A stretch of DNA of 64,000 bases from Catellatospora sichuanensis (lineage in GTDB: Bacteria; Actinomycetota; Actinomycetes; Mycobacteriales; Micromonosporaceae), in assembly GCF_007483665.1 (NCBI RefSeq), contig NZ_ML660194.1, positions 2,688 to 66,687 on the forward strand, read 5' to 3'. The notes beneath the pieces are model-generated. The model was given only the letters and a program-made list of their open reading frames with translations, did not search any database and had not been told where the DNA came from. Made by a program: the position numbers and the translations under genes. Below, one piece after another: positions 34,057 through 43,035 of this stretch (within the stretch, counting starts at the first letter, position 1; each line of letters starts with the position of its first letter).

Positions 34057-35587
34057 TCGAGCTCGGCGTGGGTATTTGCGTCACGGACATGTCCGCGACG
34101 GCGCCGACGGTGGGTACCTCTTTGCGCCCCGGATTGGCCACGGACTCACGGCCGCTGATCCTCGCTTCAAGCTGGGCCCAGTCGGTAACGTGCTGATTCG
34201 CGAGAGCAACATAGTGCCGGTCCTGCTGAATCATCTTGAGCAGCTTGGTGCCGTTCGGGATTCCAGCTTCGATCAGGAGGCGTAGGCGGATGATCGCAAG
34301 GGTCGTGTAGACGATCGCGATCTGAGCTCCGTGGTCCTGCTCTACTCGATGCGCAGTGGGATATCCATGGCTTAGGGCGTTTCGCACCGTGCTTGCGGCG
34401 ACTGCCCAGGCGGCGTGCCGACCATTTAGGAGCCACTCGCAGGGCTCTCGTCCGAGCGCCTGTACCAGCTGTAGCAAGCGGCCTTCAAGGGTCGTCTCGG
34501 TCAACTTTACCGCCGAACGCACCTTCTCGCGTTTCGATCTCGCCAGGCTCGTTGTCTTGAGCGCTTCCCAAACCTCACTTGCGAATGGGAAATCGGCTGG
34601 CTGATCGTGGCTGGTTCGATGGAGTGTTTCCGCCGCGTTCACGACCTCGACGACCCTGCTCGACAAAGACGCATTCTCTGCTCGCGACTGATCGGCAACA
34701 TCGAAAGGCACAAGATTCCGTTGAGCGAGAAGAAACCATCGTGGAATGACTGTCGCAAGGTCAATGTCCCTGGCTGTGAACATCAGCCCATGGCGGTACG
34801 GGTTTGATTCCGCGACGGCATCAACCACGTCCGGGTCTACGCGAATGGGAAGTGTCCAGGTCGGGTCGTGTTCGCCGTATTGCGGCTGAAGTCTGAGGTT
34901 GAAATGCACGACACGCTCATGCAAGGCGATTCCCAGCAATACGCACAGTGGCATCACGATCTCTTGCTGCAGGGTATCGAGGGTAAGCCCGTGGGGTTGC
35001 TCAAGGTCGATCACGACGCGTTCCTCGACCAACCTTGAACGGACACCCTCAGTTCTTGCAACCAGGGAGCCGATCGTGAGGACTAGACCGTTACCGCAGT
35101 CGATAGTCGAGGGCTCCGCTCCATCGTAGTCAGGCTGTCGGCTACGTTCTGCATTCTCACCTCGAAAACCGCCATATGGCCACCAGGCAGCCAGCCCGGT
35201 CAGCTCGAATTGAGCGCGCACAATGAGAGCATCGTTAGGCAGGCAGTCACCCTCGAGGAGCTCATATCCTCGCCAGCGCTGCGAGTGTTGATCGTCGGCC
35301 TGGTCGCGGTCGTCTTGGGGAACGTCGAAGTGACGTCCTGGTTCCTTCGTGCTTTCCAGGTTGGCGTGTCGCAACGTGTAGCGAGTTCCCAGGCAGGCGC
35401 CATAGATGGTCGTCGGCGGGACGAGGGCTAGTTGATCAACGTCCTGCAGTTCGTGGACTTCTTGCGCGGGTGCCAGTGTGCCAACGAGATCCAACTGCCA
35501 TGCGTCGGAGGTTCGCACCAGTGTGCCTGGCACACGCTTACCTGGATCGATATTGGTCCACCAGACGCCACTACGAGAATCGATCAC
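34034..35587 (-). CDS. ApeA-like anti-phage HEPN protein
   Basis: A 517-residue protein. The N-terminal beta-rich part (VWWTNIDPGKRVPGTLVRTS; WQLDLVGTLAPAQEVHELQD) matches the ApeA N-terminal domain. The C-terminal 150 residues are a HEPN domain with the RNase-type R-x4-H motif in STVRNALSHGYPT. ApeA is a known single-gene abortive-infection defence protein thought to cleave RNA on phage infection. The GTG at 35587 is chosen for its AGGGAG site and fit to the family start. Confidence 0.75.
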   Translation of the reverse strand: MIDSRSGVWWTNIDPGKRVPGTLVRTSDAWQLDLVGTLAPAQEVHELQDVDQLALVPPTTIYGACLGTRYTLRHANLESTKEPGRHFDVPQDDRDQADDQHSQRWRGYELLEGDCLPNDALIVRAQFELTGLAAWWPYGGFRGENAERSRQPDYDGAEPSTIDCGNGLVLTIGSLVARTEGVRSRLVEERVVIDLEQPHGLTLDTLQQEIVMPLCVLLGIALHERVVHFNLRLQPQYGEHDPTWTLPIRVDPDVVDAVAESNPYRHGLMFTARDIDLATVIPRWFLLAQRNLVPFDVADQSRAENASLSSRVVEVVNAAETLHRTSHDQPADFPFASEVWEALKTTSLARSKREKVRSAVKLTETTLEGRLLQLVQALGREPCEWLLNGRHAAWAVAASTVRNALSHGYPTAHRVEQDHGAQIAIVYTTLAIIRLRLLIEAGIPNGTKLLKMIQQDRHYVALANQHVTDWAQLEARISGRESVANPGRKEVPTVGAVADMSVTQIPTPSSSDAVDGR

Positions 35588-35681
35588 GGCTTGCTCCCTT
35601 CTGAAACCTGGTCCGAACTGAAAATTATGACCCTGCCGGACCTGCGAACTTCTTTCACGGTGTGGTTGCGACTCTGGCCGG

Positions 35682-35861
35682 TCAAGTTTGCACAGAGGCC
35701 GCGGGCTCGACCTGTGGTCGGTGGTGCCCGGTGGCCTGTGTGGCAAGGATGAGGGCTTCCAGATCTGCGATGCGGCGGTCTTGAAACCGGTTGTTTTCGC
35801 GGCACGCCTTCAGCTTCTGATCCCCGGTGACGTCGGCGGCAGCCTCGCATGGGTTCCTCAC
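35682..35861 (-). CDS. Small coiled-coil-like protein
   Basis: About 59 residues from a GTG at 35861: CEAAADVTGDQKLKACRENN then RFQDRRIADLEALILATQAT. Codon pattern and a heptad-like helix support it, but there is no clear ribosome binding site. It ends 95 bases before the ApeA-like gene on the same strand. May be the tail of a decayed gene. Confidence 0.3.
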   Translation of the reverse strand: MRNPCEAAADVTGDQKLKACRENNRFQDRRIADLEALILATQATGHHRPQVEPAASVQT

Positions 35862-35973
35862 CTTCAGCGACTGCTTCGGAATCGGCCCAGTCGATCAACT
35901 GCCAACGATATGGTTGCTGGGTGCCCGGTGTGGCGCAGGTCGATGGTGACGCTTCCCTGGGTAGGCTCACCAG

Positions 35974-36010
35974 CCCACAGTGGGGATCCATGTTGGACCA
36001 CCTACCGTCA
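35974..36010. promoter_or_regulatory. 37-nt inverted repeat, copy D (putative operator)
   Basis: Half-sites CCCACAGTGGGGATCCA and TGGACCACCTACCGTCA with a three-base spacer. It ends 49 bases before the start of the HTH-TPR regulator at 36059, consistent with autoregulation. Confidence 0.7.
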
Positions 36011-36058
36011 ACGTCCAGACCCGACCGGTGCCGGTGCACTTCCCAGAGGCGGTGAACT

Positions 36059-37318
36059 ATGACAGCGCGCCACCCCGACCCAACCTGGTGGACTCGCGAG
36101 ACCTTCGAAGGCGTACCCCTCGACCATTTCCTGCAGAAGCACGACCTGGGAGCGATCTTTCGATTCCTTCGCAGCCGAGGCTTCAGCCGACATGTCATCG
36201 CCGCCATGGCCGGTCTCAGTGAGACACGGATCCGCGCCATCTCCCACGGCACCCAACGCGTCACGGCCTACGAGGTCCTCACACGCGTCGCCGACGGTCT
36301 GCACGTGCCACGCGAACTCATGGGCCTCAGCCATCATCGGCAGCCGCCACCATCCGGCCCCACCACCGAGCTCGACCTCGCTCACCAACTACTGCAAGCG
36401 GCCAGCACCGGCGTCAGCCAGGACATGGTAACCGCATGGAATGACCGCGTCGATCAACTGGGTCGGGCAACCCGAAGCGAGTCGCCAGATGTCCTCGCCG
36501 ACCAGCTCGTCAGCGGCACCGTGCAGCTCGCACCGCTGATCAACGACAACCGGATTCCCGCACGGCACCGGCTCGAGCTACGTCACAACACCGCACGCAT
36601 CGCCGGCCTCACCGCGCTGACTCTGCTCAAAACCGGCGACCGGCACCGTAGCGAGCACTGGTTCGCCACCGCCAACCAGCTCACCGACGAATCGACCAGC
36701 CCGCAACTACAGTCATGGATCGACGCGCAGCACGCGTATGCCGCGTTCTACCACGCCGACATAGCCTCGGCGCTCACCCTCGCCGAACGCGCGCGAGCGC
36801 GCGGCACTGGCGTCGGCGCGGCACTGGCTGCGGCACTGCTGGCCAGAGCGCACGCTGCCGTAGGCGACCACCGTGGCGCGCTCTCGGCGCTCGATGCCGC
36901 CATCGAGCTAACCGACCGCCTCGATCCAACCGAAGCCATCCGATCAGCGTTCGGCTACGACCATGCACAACTCGCATTTCACCGAGGCAACGCACTGACC
37001 GCCCTCGGGCTGCACACCATGGCTAGGCAAGAACACCAACGCGCTCTCACCCTGTACCCTGCCGACGACTACCTCGACCGCACCCTGATCGAGCTCGACC
37101 ACGCCGAGAGCCTCATCCATAGCGGCGAGCCCACGCACGCCCTCCACACGGTCACTGCCGTCATCAGGTCTCTCACCACGCAGCGGTCAGCCGGACTGAT
37201 CACCGACAGGTTCGGCCGGGTCCTGTATCTTGTCCCGGCAGCTGCAAGATCCCACGCCGCATACCGTGAAGCCAGTCAACTGCTGCGCGAACGCACCACC
37301 GCAGGAGCGCGCCAATGA
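36059..37318 (+). CDS. HTH regulator with TPR-like C-terminal region
   Basis: A 419-residue protein. Residues 5-90 are an XRE-like HTH domain (IFRFLRSRGFSRHVIAAMAG; LSETRIRAISHGTQRVTAYE) strongly similar to that of the HTH-SLOG protein at 31273. The remaining 300 residues are helical repeats of TPR type (GLTALTLLKTGDRHRSEHWF; IASALTLAERARARGTGVGA; GNALTALGLHTMARQEHQRA). Such regions often bind peptides or partner proteins. Inverted repeat copy D lies just upstream. The stop overlaps the GNAT gene by 4 nt. Confidence 0.85.
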   Translation: MTARHPDPTWWTRETFEGVPLDHFLQKHDLGAIFRFLRSRGFSRHVIAAMAGLSETRIRAISHGTQRVTAYEVLTRVADGLHVPRELMGLSHHRQPPPSGPTTELDLAHQLLQAASTGVSQDMVTAWNDRVDQLGRATRSESPDVLADQLVSGTVQLAPLINDNRIPARHRLELRHNTARIAGLTALTLLKTGDRHRSEHWFATANQLTDESTSPQLQSWIDAQHAYAAFYHADIASALTLAERARARGTGVGAALAAALLARAHAAVGDHRGALSALDAAIELTDRLDPTEAIRSAFGYDHAQLAFHRGNALTALGLHTMARQEHQRALTLYPADDYLDRTLIELDHAESLIHSGEPTHALHTVTAVIRSLTTQRSAGLITDRFGRVLYLVPAAARSHAAYREASQLLRERTTAGARQ

Positions 37319-37773
37319 TCGAGGTCAGGCACACGACGAGCGACGACGCCGAAACGATCGCCATGCTGCTCAACGAGGTCGACCGGTACTACGGCGCAAC
37401 CGAACTCGAGCCGCTCGACACCCGCGTCGCGCAGATCCACGACTTCGTCTTCACCGGCCATGCCAGGCCGACGGTGCTGCTCGCTCACGTCGACGGGAAA
37501 CCGGCAGGGTTCGCCAGCTGCTCATTGCTGTGGCCCGCTGCGGTGACCACCCGCTCGATGTACCTCAAGGAGCTGTTCGTCGTCGAAGGCGCGCGGCGGC
37601 GCGGAGTAGCCAGGGCGCTGATCGACGATGTGATCGCGGCAGCACGCGGCGCCGGATGCAGCCGAGTCGAATGGACGGCGGACGCCGACAACCCCGCCGC
37701 CCTCGAGTTCTACCGGGCCATCGGCGTAGAGATCAGCGAATCAAAGGTGTTCTACCGGCTGCCGTTGACCTAG
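37315..37773 (+). CDS. GNAT-family N-acetyltransferase
   Basis: A 152-residue acyl-CoA-dependent acetyltransferase. The acetyl-CoA-binding motif is LKELFVVEGARRRGVARALI (R/QxxGxG/A), followed by VEWTADADNPAALEFYRAIG. Substrate unknown. ATGA overlap with the HTH-TPR regulator indicates co-translation. Confidence 0.92.
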   Translation: MIEVRHTTSDDAETIAMLLNEVDRYYGATELEPLDTRVAQIHDFVFTGHARPTVLLAHVDGKPAGFASCSLLWPAAVTTRSMYLKELFVVEGARRRGVARALIDDVIAAARGAGCSRVEWTADADNPAALEFYRAIGVEISESKVFYRLPLT

Positions 37774-38152
37774 CTGGTATCGGTCCGTCAACCGCCAGCC
37801 CGCACCACTCGCACGGCACTGCTATCGATCATGTGTTTGCCGCGACCTCGCTATGGGGCCATCGGCCCAGCAGCCACTTCACGCAGTCCAAGCAACGGCG
37901 CCTGGCCGACGTACAGGACGGCCGATGCGGCCTGCAGCCGACGCCAGTGAGACCTCTCGGTCGCGCGCCCGGCCCCGTCCGGCAGCAATGCCGTGCGCTG
38001 CGGTGACAGCGCTTGAGAATGTTCTGACTCTGCCTTCGGCCCGCCCTCTGGTGCCCCGGAAGGCCCCAGAGGGCGGGCAAGCACCGCAGGTCAGCAGGTC
38101 CTGTCGGCTCGAGGTGGTGCGCGATGCAGTCGCTTACGCGTCGCAACCTCGG
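37774..38152. other. Intergenic, terminator only
   Basis: About 380 bases between the convergent GNAT and VOC genes. No gene recognised; it contains the hairpin at 38039-38078. Confidence 0.5.
38039..38078. terminator. Hairpin terminator
   Basis: A perfect 13-bp stem GCCCGCCCTCTGG with CCAGAGGGCGGGC and a 14-base loop. Placed about 75 bases after the VOC stop, it fits as terminator of the ATP-grasp/VOC transcript. Confidence 0.75.
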
Positions 38153-38557
38153 TCAGTGCGTCGGGGTCGGCACATGGCAGACCTCGACGCGCAGGCCGGA
38201 GGGACAAGCAACGAACACGGCGAAGTACCCCGGCGCGTACTCGGGGTACTCGCGTGGCTCGTGGACGACCGTCCAGCCTCCGGCCACGACCGCCTTGTGG
38301 ACATCGAGCACCGTCTGCTGGTCGGCGACGGCGAAAGCAGCGTGCTGCAGACCCGGTCGGCCGTGGGTGTGCGGGGTGAGGTCGTCGCCTTCGGGTCGGT
38401 AGAGCAGGATCTCCGGACTCGGTCCGGTCCAGGTGCGCAGCCGCTCGGAGTTGTGGGCCGGGGCGTAGCCCAAAGGCGCCAGGAGGGCGTCGAAGAACTG
38501 CCCCGACTTGCTCAGGTCGACGGCGGTCAGGGCGAGGTGGTGCAGGGTCGTGGGCAT
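38153..38557 (-). CDS. VOC-family protein (glyoxalase/bleomycin-resistance fold)
   Basis: A 134-residue protein with paired beta-alpha-beta-beta-beta modules: TLHHLALTAVDLSKSGQFFD, then LQHAAFAVADQQTVLDVHKA and CPSGLRVEVCHV. The likely metal ligands H6, H72 and E128 are present. Members are metalloenzymes or drug-binding resistance proteins. It is 42 bases after the ATP-grasp gene and probably co-transcribed with it. Confidence 0.88.
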   Translation of the reverse strand: MPTTLHHLALTAVDLSKSGQFFDALLAPLGYAPAHNSERLRTWTGPSPEILLYRPEGDDLTPHTHGRPGLQHAAFAVADQQTVLDVHKAVVAGGWTVVHEPREYPEYAPGYFAVFVACPSGLRVEVCHVPTPTH

Positions 38558-38599
38558 GTCTTCCTCAATCGTTCGGATGGGATCGGCTCATTGTGCTGG

Positions 38600-39874
38600 T
38601 CAGGCCGCGGTGTAGCCGTGCGGCTCGACGAGCGCCCGAAGACGGGTCAACGCCGCCTGCGGAGCGGGCGCCCCGACTCCGACTGACAGGCCGGCGTCGG
38701 GTTCGAACAGGGCGTCGACGACCTCGGCGGCGTTGATGTGCCAGCCGATGACGTCGGTTGCGCCGCGGAAGTCTGCCGCCACCTGCGCCTGGTTCGCGAA
38801 AGTGACCTGAGCTCGCCTCGCGGAAGGGGTGTAGCAGCAGGCGATGCAAGTCGCGTTGTGGGCCGCGGCTGCGTCGTTGCGGGCCTGGTCGCTGACCGGC
38901 TGCCCGAGACCGGCCAAGATGTGGCACACCCGCGGGTCGATCCCGGTGATCGCCTGCACCGAGTGCGCGATCAGTCCCCCACCTGGCCGAACGGCGATGT
39001 CCAGCGCCTGCCAGACGTCGCCGTCGAGACGCAGTTCGGCGTGCAGGACGCCGTGGACGACGCCGAGCGCCGCGGCGATACGTTCGGCGTGTCCGCGCAG
39101 ATCAGGTAGAGCGTCAATGATCTTCGGGTGGACCGGCGGTGACACCATGGCCCGATCGACGAAGGGGTGGACCTGGGTCGAGGTCAGCTTCTCGTGAACG
39201 ACGAGACTGATCACCCGACCGGCGCCCATCGTGATCTCGGCGCTGATCTCCATGCCTTCGGCCCCGCCGACGTAGCGCATGGCGATGATGTTGGAAGTTG
39301 CCGGGACGTTGCCCATTCGCAGCAGAATCCGGTAGTAGGCCAGGTTGTCGGCCGGGCTCAGGTCGTCGCGGTAGCGGTACACCCCCAGCGAACTGGTTCC
39401 GGTCGCGGGTTTGAGCACCGGCCGCGGTCCGTAGGCCGCGATCGCGTTGTCGATCAGTTGCGGGCTGAGGTTGCTGTAGAAGTAGTCGGGCACCTGCACT
39501 CCGGCTGCGGTGAGCCGGTCGTAGGTGGTTGCCTTGTCGACGGTGATGCATCGACTGGCAGCCAGCGGGCCGTACGCGGTGTCGTCGTTGAGGATGTGCA
39601 GTGAGGTGTTCCAGTAGTCGTCCAGGCAGGTCGCAGTCGTCAGCGGCAGCCCTTCGCCCGCTGCGGCGACGCGGTCCAGTGCCTCATCGCGTAGTGCGCT
39701 GCTGCCTGATTCCAGGGCCAGCAGGACCGATACGGGGATCTGCCGGATGACGGCGCCGCCGGACAACAGGTCGGGCAAGGTGGCGGCGTCGGTGTTCACA
39801 GGTCCGTAGATGCCGTAGACGGGGCTGGTGCCGCCCGGACGTTCGGCGGTCATGTCGCGGGAGGTTCCGGCCAT
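38600..39874 (-). CDS. ATP-grasp ligase (amino-acid ligase-like)
   Basis: About 424 residues. The ATP-grasp core includes RPVLKPATGTSSLGVYRYRD (phosphate-binding Lys) and YVGGAEGMEISAEITMGAGR. The C-terminal metal/ATP site is HAELRLDGDVWQALDIAVRP then GGGLIAHSVQ. It resembles carnosine synthase/L-amino acid ligase-type enzymes that form an amide bond by acyl phosphate chemistry. The ATG at 39874 is favoured because GAGG lies about ten bases upstream; the ATG at 39883 is too close to that site. Part of the presumed biosynthetic cluster. Confidence 0.85.
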   Translation of the reverse strand: MAGTSRDMTAERPGGTSPVYGIYGPVNTDAATLPDLLSGGAVIRQIPVSVLLALESGSSALRDEALDRVAAAGEGLPLTTATCLDDYWNTSLHILNDDTAYGPLAASRCITVDKATTYDRLTAAGVQVPDYFYSNLSPQLIDNAIAAYGPRPVLKPATGTSSLGVYRYRDDLSPADNLAYYRILLRMGNVPATSNIIAMRYVGGAEGMEISAEITMGAGRVISLVVHEKLTSTQVHPFVDRAMVSPPVHPKIIDALPDLRGHAERIAAALGVVHGVLHAELRLDGDVWQALDIAVRPGGGLIAHSVQAITGIDPRVCHILAGLGQPVSDQARNDAAAAHNATCIACCYTPSARRAQVTFANQAQVAADFRGATDVIGWHINAAEVVDALFEPDAGLSVGVGAPAPQAALTRLRALVEPHGYTAA

Positions 39875-39920
39875 GTGCGTCATACCTCGTTTCTGGTCGG
39901 GTCCGCGGTAGCGTCGCGGA

Positions 39921-40574
39921 ATGGGTAGCGGCGACGGTCGGCAGCTGGCCGGCATGGTGCGGCAGCGGCTTCGGGAGCTGGCGCAGCCGGAGATAGTCGG
40001 TGGCATCGTCGAGTCGCGCAGCCCGGGCAAGCAGGTGCTGGGTATCCGCATCCCGCCGCTGCGTCAAGCTGTCCGGCAGAGCTTGCAGGCCGAAGGCAGC
40101 AGCGGCGCTGGCGCTGCCGCCGATGTGCTGTGGCACGGGCAGTCGCATGAGGAGGAGCTGGCCGCGTGCATGCTGCTGCGGCTTTCGACCCAACGTCTGA
40201 CCAGCGAGGTTGTCGTATCGTGGGCGCCGCTGCTGGACAACTGGCTCAGCGTCGACGAACTCGGAGGCTGCGTCGGCGAAGCTCTGCTCGACGCGACGCT
40301 GGCACTGGGCGAGTTGGGGTGGCTGGCTGTGTCTTCGTCGCAGTGGCAGCGGCGGCTTTACGTCGTAGGTCTCATCAAACCTCTTCGTGACGGACTTGAT
40401 CCGCGGCAGGTGCCTCACGTCGCCGAGCTGCTGGCCGACCGCACGGCCATGGTCCGCAAGGCGTGCGTGTGGCTGCTCAGCGACACGGTCAAGCGTCGGC
40501 CGAGTGCCGGCCCGCAGTTCCGGCAGCTGCTGCCCGAGCAGGCGCCCGTAGCGCTGACCCGGCTGGTCCGCTAG
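39921..40574 (+). CDS. AlkD-like DNA alkylation repair protein
   Basis: A 217-residue HEAT-repeat protein of the AlkD/AlkC family: KQVLGIRIPPLRQAVRQ, VLWHGQSHEEELAACMLL, LLDNWLSVDELGGCVGEALL and VSSSQWQRRLYVVGLI, ending LLADRTAMVRKACVWLLSD. AlkD-type glycosylases remove bulky or cationic alkylated bases. It is the only plus-strand gene inside this cluster, divergent from the ATP-grasp gene and convergent with the antiporter. In yatakemycin-type clusters an AlkD-family protein protects the producer; a similar role here is inference. Confidence 0.85.
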   Translation: MGSGDGRQLAGMVRQRLRELAQPEIVGGIVESRSPGKQVLGIRIPPLRQAVRQSLQAEGSSGAGAAADVLWHGQSHEEELAACMLLRLSTQRLTSEVVVSWAPLLDNWLSVDELGGCVGEALLDATLALGELGWLAVSSSQWQRRLYVVGLIKPLRDGLDPRQVPHVAELLADRTAMVRKACVWLLSDTVKRRPSAGPQFRQLLPEQAPVALTRLVR

Positions 40575-40594
40575 CAGCGCGGATGCGTCCGGCG

Positions 40595-41998
40595 TCATGA
40601 TGGTGCCGCAGCCATGACCGGGACGGGCGGTTGCGCCGCAGTATTGGGGCGGGTGGGACGGCGGTAGCCCAGCAGGGTCAGCAGCGGACCGGTGGCCGCT
40701 GTGGTCACCAACGTCATCACCACGAAGACCGCGAAGACGTCAGAGCCGATGACTCCTGCGGCCAAGCCGGTGTTGAGCACCAGCAGTTCGGTCATGCCCC
40801 GGCAGTTCATGGCGACTCCGATAGCCGCGCTGTCACGCCAGGACAGCCCGACTGCGCGGCTCACCGTGGTCGCGGAGATCAGTTTGCTCAGCGCGGCGAC
40901 GGCGAGCACCGCGGCACACAGGCTGATGGCGGTGTTGCCTGACAGCAGCCCCAGGTCGGTGCGTAAGCCGACTGCGGTGAAGAACAGCGGCAGCAGCAGC
41001 CACTCAGTCAAGCCGCTGGCCATCGTCGTGACCTGCTGCACCGCGACGGCACCGCGCGGCACAGCCAGACCGAACAGGAACGCACCGAAGATGGCGTGCA
41101 AGCCCAGGTATTCGGTCGCGGCCGCGCTCAGCAGCAGCCCGGCCAGCAACGCGGCGGGACCGAGAATCCCGCCGGCGGCGTAACGGCCGGCGGCATCGGC
41201 CATCAGCGGCCGGGCCAGCCACCAGACCGCCGCGGCGAACACGGCGGCACCCGCCAGACGGGTCATCGTCTGGGCGAGAGAGCCGCGTTCGACCAGGCAC
41301 ATGGTGACTGCCAGCAGACACCACAGGGTGGCGTCGCCGACCGCGGCCGAACCAGTCGCCAGCGTTCCGACTTTGCTGGTCAGCATTCGGCGTTCGGCGA
41401 GAATATGCGCCAGGACCGGTAGGGCGGTGGCGCTCAACGCCGCACCGAGAAACAGCGCGTACGGCAGCCCGGCGACCGCCGGCGGCCGGTACGGCTCCAG
41501 CAGCAGCACCACGGTGAGGACTCCGCACACGAACGGAACGGCGATCATCGCATGGCCGATGGCGACGGCCTGGGACGCGCTGCCAGCAGCAGAGTGCCCG
41601 GCCATCTGCTGGCCGACGACGAACACGAACAAGATCACGCCCAGCTGGGCGAGCAGGTCGACGGCCCGGACACTAGCCGGATGCCTCAGGAAGTCCGCGG
41701 CGCCGGGCGCCAGCACCCCCAGCAGCGACGGCCCGAGCATCAGCCCCACCGCGGCCTGGCCGATGACGCGTGGCTGGTGCAGCCGCACAGCCAGCGCTCC
41801 CCCGGCGTGAGCGGCGACGACCACGATGACGATGGTGGCCAGGACCCGGCCGAGGTCGCCGGCGTGGGCCGCCGCCTGGGCATCGGATGCGGGCACTTCT
41901 GCGGCGCCGACGGCGGCCAGCACCGCCGCGGCGACCGCAGCCGGGATGACCACCGCCGCCATGTAGATCCACGTCAGTCGGCTTCTCAGAGGACTCAC
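40595..41998 (-). CDS. Cation:proton antiporter, CPA2 family
   Basis: A 467-residue membrane protein with about 13 hydrophobic segments and CPA2 motifs (LFVFVVGQQMAGHSAAG, HAIFGAFLFGLAVPRG, MNCRGMTELLVLNTGLAAG). The GTG start overlaps the aminotransferase stop by 4 nt, so it is the last gene of the radical-SAM operon. Similar antiporters occur in some antibiotic clusters, where they may export product or balance charge; unproven here. Confidence 0.9.
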   Translation of the reverse strand: MSPLRSRLTWIYMAAVVIPAAVAAAVLAAVGAAEVPASDAQAAAHAGDLGRVLATIVIVVVAAHAGGALAVRLHQPRVIGQAAVGLMLGPSLLGVLAPGAADFLRHPASVRAVDLLAQLGVILFVFVVGQQMAGHSAAGSASQAVAIGHAMIAVPFVCGVLTVVLLLEPYRPPAVAGLPYALFLGAALSATALPVLAHILAERRMLTSKVGTLATGSAAVGDATLWCLLAVTMCLVERGSLAQTMTRLAGAAVFAAAVWWLARPLMADAAGRYAAGGILGPAALLAGLLLSAAATEYLGLHAIFGAFLFGLAVPRGAVAVQQVTTMASGLTEWLLLPLFFTAVGLRTDLGLLSGNTAISLCAAVLAVAALSKLISATTVSRAVGLSWRDSAAIGVAMNCRGMTELLVLNTGLAAGVIGSDVFAVFVVMTLVTTAATGPLLTLLGYRRPTRPNTAAQPPVPVMAAAPS

Positions 41999-43035
41999 TG
42001 CTGCTCCAGGATGTGGGCTGCGGCATCGACGACCGCAGCAGGCTGGGCGGAGCAGAGCCGGACGGTCGACTGGCCGGCGCCGAAGACAACTCCCGGCAGG
42101 CCGACGATTCCCGCAGCACGCAGCATCGCCCAGGCGTCGGCTTCACGTTCAGCGCTGACCAGCAGGTGTGTGCCAGCATCGGCTTCCACACAACGAAAAG
42201 CTGCTGACCTGTTGACTGCGGTCTGCAGCCGAAGTCGGTGGCGGTCGACCTGATGTTTCCTGGCGCCCAGTTCAGCCTGGATCGTCGGACTGGTGAGCAC
42301 GCCGAGCGCCACCTGCTGGCTGAGCTGGCTGGCCGACATCGACATGTGGGTCTTGACCGCCTCAACAACTTTGATCAGCGCCGCCGACGGTGAGGCCAGG
42401 CAACCGATCCTGATCCCGGGCAGGCGCAGCAGCTTGGACAGGCTGAACACCACGATGTCGCACTCAGCGGCGGGAGCAGCCGGATGGGAGGTGATCAGCG
42501 GAGCACTGTGGGAGACATCCCAGATGGTCCAACCCCCGCCAGGCCGCACGTCCTGACCGCCGACAAGGACCCCCGTCGGGTTGTGCGGACTGCAGATCAC
42601 ACGTACCTGGCCATGCCCCACGCCGGGAATCGGACCGGGCACGTCATAGTGGTCAACGTGCAGGCCAGCCAGCACGGCGAGCTGGTCGAAACCCGGAAAG
42701 CCCGGCCGCGGCGCGATGACCGTGTCGCCCGGATCGGCGGCACACAGCAGCGCCAAGTGCAGCGCCTCGCTTCCCCCGGCCGTGATCACGACCTGGGCGG
42801 CGCTCAGACCGAGCATCCGCCCGACCACCTCCCGCAGCGGCTGCTCGCCCGCCACCGATCCGTAGAAGGCAGCTTGCTCGGCGGTGGCGTTCAGCCCGGC
42901 AAGGACCAGGCGGGCCGTCTCCAGCGGCGGGGAGTTGTCCCCGCGCAGGTCCAGCGAACCGTCAGGCACGGGGAAGGAATCGTAGGTCCAGGTCACCACG
43001 GACCGGCAGCGGTCGCTGACCGCGGGCCCGCTCAT
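41995..43035 (-). CDS. PLP-dependent aminotransferase (class I/II, HisC-like)
   Basis: A 346-residue fold-type I enzyme: LDLRGDNSPPLETARLV at the N-terminus, VVITAGGSEALHLALLCAA, VICSPHNPTGVLVGG and the Schiff-base Lys in VVFSLSKLLRLPGIRIGCLA. It has the size and N-terminus of histidinol-phosphate-aminotransferase-like enzymes. The ATG at 43035 overlaps the aldolase stop (ATGA). May be a transaminase or a PLP-dependent decarboxylase/lyase in the pathway. Confidence 0.88.
   Translation of the reverse strand: MSGPAVSDRCRSVVTWTYDSFPVPDGSLDLRGDNSPPLETARLVLAGLNATAEQAAFYGSVAGEQPLREVVGRMLGLSAAQVVITAGGSEALHLALLCAADPGDTVIAPRPGFPGFDQLAVLAGLHVDHYDVPGPIPGVGHGQVRVICSPHNPTGVLVGGQDVRPGGGWTIWDVSHSAPLITSHPAAPAAECDIVVFSLSKLLRLPGIRIGCLASPSAALIKVVEAVKTHMSMSASQLSQQVALGVLTSPTIQAELGARKHQVDRHRLRLQTAVNRSAAFRCVEADAGTHLLVSAEREADAWAMLRAAGIVGLPGVVFGAGQSTVRLCSAQPAAVVDAAAHILEQQ

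Noticed and set aside
35862-36264. Upstream part of a minus-strand frame running across the HTH-TPR start
   Set aside because: It is antisense to the well-supported regulator and crosses the inverted repeat; coding pattern is absent.
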